A model generated the notes under the pieces. It had not been told where the DNA came from. It saw only the letters and a list, made by a program, of their open reading frames with translations, and ran no database searches. Shown here piece after piece: positions 1 to 9,450 of a DNA stretch of 64,000 nucleotides. Every line of letters begins with the position of its first letter. Position 1 is the first letter of the stretch. The position numbers were made by a program, and so were the translations under genes. Where the stretch lies: contig CAUJNA010003505.1 in NCBI GenBank assembly GCA_963377175.1, forward strand, positions 62,001 through 126,000, in the 5' to 3' direction. This stretch comes from Effrenium voratum (taxonomy: Eukaryota; Sar; Dinophyceae; Suessiales; Symbiodiniaceae).

Positions 1-86
1 ACATACAGCCAAGTTACATAGAGCCAAGCGGCACAGAGCCAAGTGACACAGAGCCAGGTGGCACAGAGCCAAGGTTAGGTAGAGCT
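1..86. repeat. 15-bp tandem repeat
   Basis: About five copies of a 15-bp unit of the form AGCCAAGTGGCACAG begin at 7, 22, 37, 52 and 67. The array is cut by the left window edge and decays into AGAGCTT-type sequence. The unit length matches the array at 1204-1620, whose unit also contains CAGAGC. Confidence 0.85.
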
Positions 87-170
87 TGCGTAGAGCTTCG
101 ACGTAAGCAGCTATGTAAGTTAGTTTAGGTTTCTAAGGCGCCGGGGCGGGAGTTTGATCATCGCTCGGGA

Positions 171-660
171 TTGCGACCCTCTGCGGAGATTCGCGTGGTC
201 GAGGTTCAAAAACTGAGCACTTTTTACGATTTCTGCGGTGCGCGCGCGACCCTCTGCGGAGATTTGAGTGGTCGAGGTTCAAAAACGAGGTCTGCAAAAG
301 ACTCGAGGACTGGGGGCTTTTTACGATTTCTGCAAGCCGCGCGCGACCCTCTGCGGAGATTCGCGTGGTCGAGGTTCAAAAACTGGGGACTTTTTACGAT
401 TTCTGCAAGCCGCGCGCGACCCTCTGCGGAGATTCGCGTGGTCGAGGTTCAAAAACTGAGGACTTCTTACGACTTTTAACATGCGCGCGCGACCCTCTGC
501 GGAGATTCGCGTGGTCGAGGTTCAAAAACTGAGGACTTTTTACGATTTCTGCAAGCCGCGCGCGACCCTCTGCGGAGATCGTGCGCGTCGAAGCGCTCTC
601 GCTGTGGCGCCGTGCGAATTTGTCTTAGTCTCGGCGAACCCTCTGCGGAGATTGTGCGTG
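171..660. repeat. 73-bp tandem repeat array
   Basis: The motif CCCTCTGCGGAGAT recurs with CTGCGGA at about 181, 254, 351, 424, 497, 570 and 643. Spacing is 73 bp except for one 97-bp interval. Each unit carries CGCGTGGTCGAGGTTCAAAA and TTTTTACGATTTCTGC. The last units diverge into GTCGAAGCGCTCTCGCTGTG sequence. The ORFs here are open because of the repeat and are not genes. Confidence 0.9.
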
Positions 661-708
661 TCGAAGCGCTCTCGCTGTGGCGCCGTGCAATTTTCTTGCT
701 CGCGAAAC

Positions 709-786
709 GGCCTTTGGAAGTTGTCTCGTGGTTTGCGCGCCTGCTTTCGCAATCCCGCGGTCGCGGGTTCGATTCCCCCCTGGTCC
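709..786 (+). pseudogene. tRNA-Ala(UGC)-like relic or tRNA-derived repeat
   Basis: The segment reads like a decayed tRNA. GCGCGCCTGCTTT resembles an alanine-tRNA anticodon arm, with TTTCGCAA where TTTGCAA would be expected. GGTCGCGGGTTCGATTCC is a good T-arm/B-box match, and CTGGTCC is a plausible 3' acceptor strand. The 5' acceptor strand (GGCCTTTG) pairs poorly and the anticodon stem is broken, so a working tRNA is unlikely. It lies between two tandem arrays and could be the polymerase III part of a SINE. Confidence 0.45.
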
Positions 787-1206
787 GCGGCAGCTCCAGC
801 TTGAAAATCGGAGCTTTTAAGTACAAACGTAGTACGCGGAGCGTGCTCCTGCAGCTCCGGAAAATCGTAACTTTTAAGTACAGACGTAGTGTGCGGAGCG
901 TGCTCCCGCAGCTCAGGCTGGAAAATCGCAACTTTTAAGTACAAAACGTAGTACGCGGAGCACGCCCCCGGAGCTCCGGCTGGCTTGAAAATCGTAGTAC
1001 GTGGAGCGTTCTCCTGCAGCTCCGGCTGGAAAATCGCAATTTTTAAGCACAGACGTAGTATGCGGAGCGTGCTCCCGCAGCTCAGGCTGGAAAATCGCAA
1101 CTTTTAAGTACAAACGTAGTACGCGGAGCACACCCCCGCAGCTCCGGCTGGAAAATCGCAACTTTTAAGTACAAACGTAGTACGCGGAGCACACCCCCGC
1201 AGCTCC
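787..1206. repeat. about 61-bp tandem repeat array
   Basis: The motif GCAGCTCCGGCTGGAAAATC, followed by GCAACTTTTAAGTACAAACG and TAGTACGCGGAGC, recurs at about 790, 851, 908, 970, 1016, 1078, 1138 and 1199. Spacing is mostly 57-62 bp, with one short 46-bp unit. It is unrelated in sequence to the 73-bp array upstream. Confidence 0.9.
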
Positions 1207-1620
1207 GGCAGCACTTGCGCAGAGCAACTTGCGCAGAGTCACTTGCGCAGAGCAACTTGCGCAGAGACTTGCGCAGAGCAACTTGCGCAGAGCAACTTGC
1301 ACAGACCAACTTGCACAGAGCACATGCGCAAAGCGCTTGCACGGAGAGCAGAGCCCTTGCGCAGAGCAACTTGCTCAGAGCACTTGCGCAGAGCAACTTG
1401 CACAGAGCAACATGCGCAGCACTTGCACGGAGCAACTGGCGCAGAGCAACTTGCACAGACCAACTTGCGCAGAGCACATGCGCAAAGCGCTTGCGCGGAG
1501 CAACTGGCGCAGAGCACTTGCGCAGAGCAACTTGCTCAGAGCACTTGCGCAGAGCAACTTGCACAGAGCACTTGCGCGCAGCAGCTTGCAGAGAGCAACT
1601 TGCGCGCAGCAGCCTGGAAC
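1204..1620. repeat. 15-bp tandem repeat array (ACTTGCGCAGAGCAA)
   Basis: About 27 variant copies of a 15-bp unit ACTTGCGCAGAGCAA follow one another. Because 15 is a multiple of three and the unit lacks stops in most frames, long spurious ORFs appear on both strands. A sub-pattern (ACCAACTTGC, GCACATGCGCAAAGCGC) recurs about 145 bp apart, suggesting a higher-order period. Confidence 0.9.
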
Positions 1621-1789
1621 AATGCAGCTTGCGCAGACCACTTTCGTGAGAAATCGCGCGGCGCAGTTCGAGAGGAAAGTCGGATGATGAGATGGAGCTC
1701 TCATGTGACCATACACACTGAGCATCGCCACGCGCAGACACGCTCGCCGCAGCGATGTAAAAAGGTGTCTCCGCGGCTGGATGAGCACT

Positions 1790-2330
1790 GGTGAAAATCT
1801 GGCGGAACCCTTGTGGAACCAGACCACCCCAGCCGGCCCTCGAAGAAATAGAGGAACCCTGGTGGAACCTCGTGGAACCTTACCTCAAACCACCCCGGAC
1901 CACCCTGCAGCCCTGGTGGAACCTCACCTCAAACCACCCCAGACCGCCCTTGCAGAACCTGGTGAAACCCTGGTGGAACCCTGGTGCCTTAGCTCAGGGT
2001 CGCCCCGAACCACCCCGGAGCTTATCTGGGCTGAGACGCCAAAGCTTTCAGCTGTTGACTAGAGGACGATTGGCCCGAAAGCATTTTTCCACAGGGAATT
2101 CTGCCAGGGCTTCACCAGGTTCTGCAAGGGCTGCAGGGTGGTCCGAGGTGGTTTGAGGTAAGGTTGTATGAGGGTTTCAGGGTTCCACAAGATTCTGCGA
2201 GGGCTGAGGGCCCTGATATTTCACAGGGTCCCAAAGCTCTGCAAGGATTCCACACGGGTTCCACCAGGCTCCACAATGCTCCACCAAGGGTGTGTTGTGC
2301 GCCCGTCGTCTGAAAAGCCATCGAATCAAG
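1790..2330. repeat. Inverted pair of GGTGGAACC / GGTTCCACC arrays
   Basis: From 1790 to 2060 the + strand carries irregular copies of CCTGGTGGAACC and AACCACCCCGGACC. From about 2095 to 2325 the complementary form appears (GGTTCCACCAGG, GGTGGTCCGAGGTGG). The two halves form a loose inverted repeat around 2060-2095. The junction segment CAAAGCTTTCAGCTGTTG also occurs, reverse-complemented, near 28695. Confidence 0.75.
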
Positions 2331-2640
2331 ATCGCTTTGCTCATGGGTGGAACACTAAGCAAAACCGAAATCAATGGTTTTTAGCACACTTTCACTGTTT
2401 TGTGACTTGCTCACTTGCTCAGGCAGATGTTGGCTTTGTGGCAAATCAGATCACGTCGCTGCGGAACTCACGGTGCAGCAGAGTAAATGCTTGGCATTGC
2501 TGCTTGGTGGGCTTTGGGTTCCAAAAAATTCCACGAGGCTGCGAGGGCTATGAGGTCAGAAGGTTTCCACCAAATTCTGCAAAAGCTATGGGGCAGCCCT
2601 GAGGAAAGGTTCCAGCAAAGATTCACGCTGAGCTCCACGA
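2331..2640. other. No gene recognised
   Basis: Mixed sequence between two repeat blocks. It contains a few more GGTTCCA-like motifs near 2520 and 2605, otherwise nothing I can assign. Confidence 0.5.
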
Positions 2641-2659
2641 AAGTTGCGTGAGAACGGTT

Positions 2660-3175
2660 TGCGAGGTTGACCGATTGCACTGTCCGGGCCGCACCGCTTG
2701 GGCCCGATCGGCCCCGATTGCGCCATCGCGCCCAGATCGGGGCCCGACTCAGTCGGGCCCCGTCAACTGTACCAAGCTGGCATCGCCTAGTTTTTGTATA
2801 GATACAGTTGCAACCCGCATACTAAGGAAAACCGGCGTTGAGCTATAATATGGGTGGCTGGGGTTGCACCACGGGACGATCGGGGCCCGATTGCACCGTC
2901 GGGCCCCGATCGGGCCCCGATTGCACCGTCGGGCCCCGTCAATTGTACCAAGCTGGCATCGCCTAGTTTTGCTATAGATACAGTTGCAATCCGCATACTA
3001 AGGAAAACCGGCGTTGAGCTATAATATGGGTGGCTGGGGTTGCACCACGGGACGATCGGGGCCCGATTGCACCGTCGGGCCGTGATCGGGCCCCGATTGC
3101 ACCGTCGGGCCCCGATCGGGCCCCGAGTGCACCGTCGGGCCCCGATCGGGCCTCGATTGCGCCCCGATCAGCGCG
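2660..3175. repeat. GGGCCCGAT-type GC-rich array with a 175-bp duplication
   Basis: Units such as GATCGGGGCCCGATTGCACC and GTCGGGCCCC repeat through the block. A larger segment starting GTCAACTGTACCAAGCTGG at 2762 is repeated from 2937 (GTCAATTGTACCAAGCTGG) with the same internal sequence (CGCCTAGTTTT, ATACAGTTGCAA, GGCGTTGAGCTATAATATGG). This is a direct duplication with a period of about 175 bp. Confidence 0.85.
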
Positions 3176-3737
3176 AGCTTGCGCTGTCACTCGTAGCTTT
3201 GCTTTACAAGGCGGCATCCTCAGCAACACCGGCGGTAAGGATGCTCCCGGGGCGTTCCGCGAGGATTCTGGGAGGGTGTGGTGCTGTTGGGGATATCGCC
3301 CGAGCTTATTGTTTTTTTTAATTAAAGGTTTTAAAGGGAAGCCAGAAGGAAGACCACCAATTTGGAGGTACCCTGCAAAAAGACACGCCCATGGCCTTTT
3401 TTGGGTTACTGCGGGAACCAAATCCATTTGGTGCCGTTATGTTAAGACACGCCATGGGGACGGGTAGCCAAAGAGATATACTAAGGGGGGAAACCCAAGG
3501 GAAACGCTTGGAAGGGTTTCTGATTTTGAGACAAAACAAGCACACAAATTAAGACAATTTCTGAGCGGGAGGTCTGACCCCACTCAACTAAGCGTCCCTT
3601 GGGAAAATCGTCACCCCTGGTAAAGAACAGGCTTTCTGGTGATTCAGACACCCACTTCATTTGCCTTGAGCACAAACCCGAAAAGGGCACCCTCAAAAGG
3701 ACGCACACACACACACAGGGTTTTCTGCTTCTGAATG

Positions 3738-3806
3738 TGCATATATATATATACACATACGTGGGTGCAATATACATACACATATGCACATGCACATACA
3801 CAGATC
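3738..3806. repeat. AT/CA microsatellite
   Basis: Alternating TATATA, ACACATA and CATGCACA runs. Confidence 0.9.
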
Positions 3807-4227
3807 GCATTTGCGCACCAACATCACGATTTGGTTGCCAAATGTCCATTGAGTTTGTGGCAGGAGGTAGTGTCCAAACATGTCTCTGGTCCCATGGTCT
3901 TCCAACCAAAGCTGCGAGTTTTGACCTCTTGTGGCCTACGGGTGCGGGGCAATCTGTCGCACTTCTGCGAAAACATGGCCATGAACCTTTCGGCCCAGCT
4001 CTGCAACCCCGGGTTCGACTGGCGGCAAAGAAATCCTTTCCAGAAAGCCATTGAAACCCAGAGGACCTGCCTTTGTGGTTGAGAGAGGAAAGGAAGCAAC
4101 CTACTGCTGAGAGGGAACCGACAAGAATGACCGGATCCGAGAGAAGAGTCCGAGAGGTCCTAAGGGGAATGGGGAATGTACAGCAAGAAGCTGCCATGGA
4201 TATTGAGAGAGCTAAGGAGCCAGGAGC

Positions 4228-4288
4228 AATATATGTATATTTATATATATATACATACACATTATATATATATACATATAAACATATG
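4228..4288. repeat. TA-rich microsatellite
   Basis: Runs of TATATA broken by TATACATACACA. Confidence 0.9.
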
Positions 4289-4421
4289 TTAAGTTGTGCC
4301 GAACCCATTTTGCCCTGAAATACCAACGCCGGACTTGACTTCCTGGTGTCTGCCCTGATTGCGTGGACGGTGGTTTCCTTTTGATTTCCCTTTCAAAGCA
4401 GCAATCCCCCCGTCTTGCGAG

Positions 4422-4471
4422 GATGCCTACCGCGCGCACATCTCCACGGTGCTGCCTGCCGGCTTCCGGAG
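4422..4471 (+). CDS. Candidate exon of an unidentified + strand gene
   Basis: A short GC-rich segment is flanked by a dinoflagellate-style acceptor (CTTGCGAG then G) and possible GC donor (CGGAG then GCGGATG). In phase 0 it reads DAYRAHISTVLPAGFR with mostly C or G in third position. The product is not recognised. The frame stays open to about 4506, where an element with family A-like ends begins, so the donor could lie further right. The evidence is codon bias and splice context only. Confidence 0.4.
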
Positions 4472-4504
4472 GCGGATGCTGCGAGCTCCGGGGTTGGGAG
4501 ATGC

Positions 4505-4616
4505 GGCTGTGGGTCAAAGCCAATTGTAGGTGAATTCACCACCCATTTTAGAACCTATTTTAGTGGGGATTGGGATGTTCACTGGGGGTACGATTTGGAT
4601 TTTTACCCATGGCCAT
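4505..4616 (+). mobile_element. Family A-like inverted-repeat element (diverged)
   Basis: Ends resemble family A: GGCTGTGGGTCAAA at the left and TTTTTACCCATGGCCAT at the right. The interior (GGGATGTTCACTGGGGGTAC) also matches the copy at 47984-48069. It directly follows the candidate exon at 4422. Confidence 0.55.
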
Positions 4617-4700
4617 GAAGAAAGCCACCAGAAACCTATCGCGATTGACGTGGGTCGCCCAAAAAAGAGGGCAATATGTGGGTGTCTTTCTTCGGGGACC

Positions 4701-4812
4701 CTGTGGGTATGGGTCAAAATTAAATTATCAGGGTGTGGACCGCAGGTTTGAGTCCTTGTTTCCATTTACCAGGGTTCCATTTTGGGTACATATTTTTGAA
4801 CCACAGCCATGT
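4701..4812 (+). mobile_element. Family A inverted-repeat element
   Basis: Starts GGGTATGGGTCAAAATTAAA, includes GGACCGCAGGTTTG and TTTCCATTTACCAGGG, and ends near GAACCACAGCCATG. The order of motifs matches the copies at 11757, 19841 and 59764. Unlike the 11757 copy it is not framed by a clear exon. Confidence 0.65.
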
Positions 4813-5905
4813 GTATTGCAATGCCATACTTTTGTGGGTGATAGATCTATTGACTGGGAATGCCTTCGCATCACTGTGCCATTCTAGGATCTGGGGGGGG
4901 GGGAACCAATTTGGTTTCGCGGCGAAGGAAACCAACCGAGCCCGCTGTTTTGTCATAGTAAGGCCCGCCTGATATGTTTCTTATATCTGTCCACTATTCA
5001 AACTTCCCTGGAGTGTATCGATCCGGTCTGACCTTCAACCAGAGGAGTTGGGTCCTACTTGGTCCACAAATGCACTCGATCGGAGCTCAGGTCCTCAGGT
5101 TACCTTGAGTCTGTTTCCACAAGCCGAAGCCACTGGGACCCGGGGGCTCAACGGGAGATGCCACCATACGGTGATGCCTCGTTTTCTTTTGGGGGGGGGT
5201 TCGCTTGAGGGTATTGAACTCTGGCTTGAGGGGAAAAGGCTGACCTGCTTTTTTCATCGATCGCACAACGTGACACTCGTCATGCTGGGGGACCCTGAAA
5301 CGCAAAGAAAGGACCTTACAGATGCGTCCCCACTTCGGGATCTCAAACGGACCAGGGGACCAACAAACCGGTTCCAACAAACGTGTTCCGCTCGCTTGCA
5401 CCAATTTCTACACATTGTCCTCATCGATCGGACTGGGGCCTTGGCCAGAATGCGTTGATTGGACCCTGAGCAAATGAAGTGGCGTTTTGGCAACACACCA
5501 TGGGTGCTTGTTTGGGACCCAGCTTTCCTTTTCCAACTTTTACAGCCCTCGTCGGCTTTTTTCATCCAACTCTGGCTGACTCAAAAGTGGAGCAAAACAT
5601 GTTGCCCCAGCCAGGTTCATGGTGGTCCCTGTGAGCAAGTTCGGCATGGAGATGCCTGCAGGCACGATGAGCTTCTTGGCTTAAGCATGGGTTGCCCATT
5701 TCTTGGCTGCTGTTGGGTTGGTTTTTCACTAAACCCACAAAAAGCTAGACTTCTTGCAGAGGAGTCAACAGCAACAAATATTTTATGGCGAGAAAGGTTT
5801 GGGGGGCAAGCCGAGCTCACCATGATGGTGCCATACTTGGGGATCGCTTGTTTTTGGTGTTGGACATTTTGTGGACGTTGCCATTTAGAGCCTTTGGGTG
5901 CATAC
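4813..5905. other. No gene recognised
   Basis: Unique-looking sequence. ORFs such as 5048-5458 (+) and 5459-5950 (+) show neither GC-rich third positions nor conserved motifs. Confidence 0.45.
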
Positions 5906-6045
5906 CGTATATATATACATATACATGTACATATACATATGTATGTATGATATGTATGTGTATTATATATATATACAGATATATATACATATATATATAT
6001 ATACATATTTGCGCGTATGCGCATGTATATATATATATATGCTAC
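5906..6045. repeat. TA-rich microsatellite
   Basis: Long run of TATATATA and ATACATATAC with a central GCGCGTATGCGC. Confidence 0.9.
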
Positions 6046-6780
6046 CGCTCCCTTGAAATACTCAGGTTTGTGGGCAGACTGGGGGGACTCTGAAGTAAAA
6101 GTTAAGCTCAACGTTCAAAAGGAGACCAGCTTGAAAGTCGCATTGGCGTGCGCGAAGTGCATTTGAAGTCACTTTGGAACCAGCTCAAAAAGCACAACTT
6201 TTCAGCACAAGAGTAGTACGCGAAGTATGCGTTGACAGCTACATCTTGCCTGTAACAGCCCCTTTATTTGGTTGTATTGTTGTTGTCTTTTTGACAAGGA
6301 AACTCAGCAAATCATCAACTTGGGGGAAAGGAACCCAATCCTACTTGCAACTGACATCCAAATCAAATATTAAAGCGCTTCCTGTCCTGGCGCAGTTGCA
6401 TTTTCATGTTAGTTCAATGTTGGGTGCATAACTCCATAGACTTTTTAACCAAGTGTAATTAAAACACATTTGCAAGGCAGCTATCTTAGCTGTGTCTTAC
6501 TTGTCGAATACGATTCAACTATTGTCAATAACAACTTTTGACATTCAAACATAGGACGGATATCCAGTTTAAAATGATTTCGATTTCAAGCCAAGTTCAA
6601 CTTTAATAGGTTGCAGTTCCTTGTGCATTTCAATAGGAGAACACAGCTATTGACATGGCCACATCAACTGGAATCAAGTTCAATCTCATCCTTATCTAAT
6701 GTCCAAATGGGATTAGTAAAGGGGGGACCCCCCCCCCCCCTCAACGATGGGGGTACCTGGAATAGTATCTTGAGATCCAG
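6046..6780. other. AT-rich region, no gene recognised
   Basis: AT-rich stretch with no coding bias. A 14-base C run lies near 6728. Confidence 0.5.
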
Positions 6781-7115
6781 GTGAAGTGAGTTTCCATTTG
6801 ATTTGGTATTGGTAGACTTGAGTTTCCATTTGATTTAGTATTGCTGGAGCTTCCTTTTGAGATTTGGAACTGGGTTTCCATTTGATTTAGTATTGCTGGA
6901 GCTTCCTTTTGAGATTTGGAACTGAGTTTCCATTTGATTTAGTATTGGTAGACTTGAGTTTCCATTTCATTTAGTATTGGTAGACTTGAGTTTCCATTTG
7001 ATTTAGTATTGCTGGAGCTTCCCTTTTGAGATTTGGAACTGAGTTTCCAATTGATTTAGTATCAATAGACTTGAGTTTCCATTTGATTTAGTATTGCTGG
7101 AGCTTCCTTTTGTTT
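6781..7115. repeat. Tandem repeat of GAGTTTCCATTTGATTTAGT units
   Basis: The segment GAGTTTCCATTTGATTTAGT, followed by ATTGCTGGAGCTTCC or ATTGGTAGACTTGAG, occurs repeatedly between 6788 and 7105. It forms a mixed array of two alternating half-units, the longer containing TTTTGAGATTTGGAACTG. Confidence 0.85.
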
Positions 7116-7125
7116 TTCTTGGGGG

Positions 7126-7281
7126 GGCCAGGCAACAAGACTTTATTTCGGGGGCCCCTGAAATAATGCCAAGTTGGGGGCTGAAGTACTACTCCCTTTG
7201 TGGGTTTGATTGTTTGCAAGTTTAAACAAGAGACATGTAAGAAAACATGGGTTTGGTGAAGCTGACAATTTTGGATTTGAG
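7126..7281 (+). repeat. Direct repeat, copy 1
   Basis: Starts GGGGGGCCAGGCAACAAGAC and continues through CTTTGTGGGTTTGATTG to GCTGACAATTTTGGATTT. A second copy with few differences lies at 7391-7562 in the same orientation. Confidence 0.85.
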
Positions 7282-7390
7282 GAGCAGGCCCAAATCTAAC
7301 AACACAGCATGAAGCACTGCCAGCCTCACCTAGGCTGCCTAACTACTTGACTAGCTAAGAGGCAATTGCACTGGGCAGGTTGCATTTTTC

Positions 7391-7562
7391 AGGGGGCCAG
7401 GCAACAAGACTTTATTTTGGGGGCCCCTAGACCCCTGAAATAATGTCAAGTTGGGGGTTGAAGTACTACCCCCTTTGTGGGTTTGATTGTGGGCAGGTTT
7501 TAAACAAGAGACATGAAAGAAAACATGGGTTTAGTAAAGCTGACAGTTTTGGATTTAAAAAA
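7391..7562 (+). repeat. Direct repeat, copy 2
   Basis: Repeats 7126-7281 with short extra bases (CTAGACC after GGGGGCCC). The 110 bp between the copies contains no coding sequence. The pair may be two insertions of one element or the ends of a longer one. Confidence 0.85.
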
Positions 7563-8417
7563 CCAAGTACCAAATATCCAAGGACCAGGTGTTGGCTTGG
7601 CTATCTCTCCTCTCCTTTTCTTTTTCCGCGGGTGGCGGGTGCTTGTCTTTAATCCAGGTGCATTTTTTTTTTTTGGGCCCCCCAGTTGTCTTTATTACGC
7701 GTGCAATGTTTAATCCCATTTGAACATTAACGGAATCGTGTTTTCAATCATTGATCTTATTATTGGCATAAATGGCTACAAAACACGGTGTTTTCATCAT
7801 TCACTCAGATCATGTTGCCATGGATCGAAGGCTGAATATTCAAGATTGGGCATAAATCGTTTTCTGGCATCCTCAATCCTGGCCCCCAAAAAGCTTGATA
7901 GTTTCTTCTAGACTCTTTAAGGTTTTCCCACCTGCATTGAAGATTCCCTAGATTTTGTTCGGCAATCGTCCATCCGGCCTGCCCTCAAGTACTGTAAAAA
8001 ATTGTAAAGTCTTGAAAGGAAATGTTTCCCCCATGACAAAATGCAGGCGGTGCACATCCACAATTTGACTCTTTGTCCTTGTCTGCCTTTTTCGATTCTT
8101 CAAATCCAAACCTGGGCAGTCCAGAATGTGCTGGATTGCAGATTTTGACAGCTCTTTCGGAACTTTTTCAGATCTGCACATAAGGCAATCCAGGATGTGC
8201 ATAAGGCACGTGCTAGCACATCCTGGAGTGCATTCAGTACTGATGCTACAATGCAAGCCCGAGAAACGGAGTGCATTTTTAGAGCATCTTGTTTGGAAGC
8301 TGGACAGTGAAATATACATGCCTTATTTTTCATCAACGTCCTTGTTTTTGGAACAAATACCTGAGTATTCCAGAGGGGGGTAGAACAACCAGAACTGGCG
8401 GAATCCCATCTGGTTTT
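7563..8417. other. No gene recognised
   Basis: No reliable exon or repeat seen. ORFs on the minus strand (7948-8654) overlap a microsatellite and look accidental. Confidence 0.45.
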
Positions 8418-8482
8418 ATATATATATATATGTCCATGTGCGTGTGTGTGAGCTTGTGTTTGTGTATGCGTGTGTGCGAGTA

Positions 8483-8512
<30 letters not shown>
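8418..8512. repeat. TA/TG microsatellite
   Basis: TATATATA runs at both ends with a central GTGTGTGTGAGCTTGTG block. Confidence 0.9.
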
Positions 8513-8513
<1 letters not shown>

Positions 8514-8659
8514 GCCTGCATGCATGTGTCTGAACGGGCGATTCAATATGGTACACAAGGCTGCGAGCAAAATCAAATCGGTGGTTGACATATGGCGGTT
8601 GAAGGTTAGAATTGGTGACAGTCCAAGCCTTGGATGCACAACATCCTGCCGCAAATTGG

Positions 8660-8752
8660 GATGGATGAAACTTCATAAATATTGAGATCAACCACCTACC
8701 AACAGGTGCGCAGCAGATTTTGTCCAGACACAGTAGTTCTTCCACATGAGGT
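8660..8752 (+). mobile_element. Diverged family B element
   Basis: GGGATGGATGAAACTTCATAAA at the left and GCAGATTTTGTCCAGACACA and GTAGTTCTTCCACATG at the right resemble the ends of the family B copies at 13062, 47065 and 61781, but with many changes. ACCACCTACCAACAGGTGCG is shared with 11960-11990. Confidence 0.5.
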
Positions 8753-8886
8753 ACGGTCAACATTATTTGTAGTCTATGGCGGGACCTGGGAGAACTGCCA
8801 GGGGGACTCACTGCTTTTTCCATGTCCGCTTGGGGAAAGTCATTTTGACCGCTCACATGGACTCATCTGAGTCAAGAGGCGTTGAG

Positions 8887-9132
8887 TCAGGTGAAGAGAT
8901 CAGGGACAACCTGCGCGGCGGCCGCTATCATCTGGGTGTTTTCCCGGTCACAGACTTCAGCGGCTTGGCGAGCACGAAAGAAGGACGGAACAAGGGCGCG
9001 GAAGTCCTGTAGGGATTGACCATGGCACATGTCATTCTCTTCCAGGAAGTAGTCCCTGCCCTCAAAGAATAAATCCCCCCAACAAAAGAGGTTCACCCGG
9101 GGACGAAACAACATGTTTTTTGTTGGGCACAT
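8887..9132 (-). CDS. Unidentified 81-codon ORF next to the palindrome
   Basis: An ATG at 9132-9130, inside the left arm of the large palindrome, opens an 81-residue frame ending at 8887. The C-terminal half (QDFRALVPSFFRARQAAEV then a run of four alanines in MIAAAAQ) looks like genuine alpha-helical protein. The opposite strand is also partly open (RGGRYHLGVFPVTDFSG), so strand is uncertain. No family was recognised. It may be a gene fragment carried with the palindromic element, or a chance ORF. Confidence 0.3.
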   Translation of the reverse strand: MCPTKNMLFRPRVNLFCWGDLFFEGRDYFLEENDMCHGQSLQDFRALVPSFFRARQAAEVCDRENTQMIAAAAQVVPDLFT

Positions 9133-9450
9133 TTCGGTACCAGGGCGTTCCGCTACTTCCGGAATTCAAATGGTCGAAATCAAGGACATTTTTCGGGTTT
9201 GTGCGGGTGGGTGTTGAACTGCTTTACACATTGGCGTAGTACTTTTTAGTATTGGCTTTGTATTGGTTTAGTTTTAGTTTTATATAATACAAAACTAAAA
9301 CTAAACCAATACAAAGCCAATACTAAAAAGTACTAAACCAATGTGTAAAGCAGTTCAACACCCACCCGCACAAACCCGAAGCATGTCCTTGATTTCGACC
9401 ATTTGAATTCCGGAAGTAGCGGAACGCCCTGGTACCGAAATGTGCCCGAC
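9122..9450. mobile_element. Large palindrome (foldback element) with 160-bp arms
   Basis: The left arm 9122-9281 (starting GTTGGGCACATTTCGGTACC) is the near-perfect reverse complement of 9291-9450 (ending GGTACCGAAATGTGCCCGAC), with only a 9-bp spacer ATATAATAC. A few mismatches occur, for example TTTTTCGGG against CCCGAAGCA and GGCGTAG against CTAAACC. Such a structure fits a foldback MITE or a recent inverted duplication. No transposase was seen. Confidence 0.92.

Larger units (their letters stand above)
3311..4421. other. No gene recognised; two AT-rich microsatellites
   Basis: Contains TA/CA-rich microsatellites at 3738-3806 and 4228-4288. Open frames at 3735-4082 (+) and 3481-4326 (-) run through the microsatellite and have no recognisable domain. 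I see no reliable exon before 4422. Confidence 0.5.

Noticed and set aside
1215..1794. Long overlapping ORFs on both strands
   Set aside because: They are produced by the 15-bp tandem repeat, whose length is a multiple of three.
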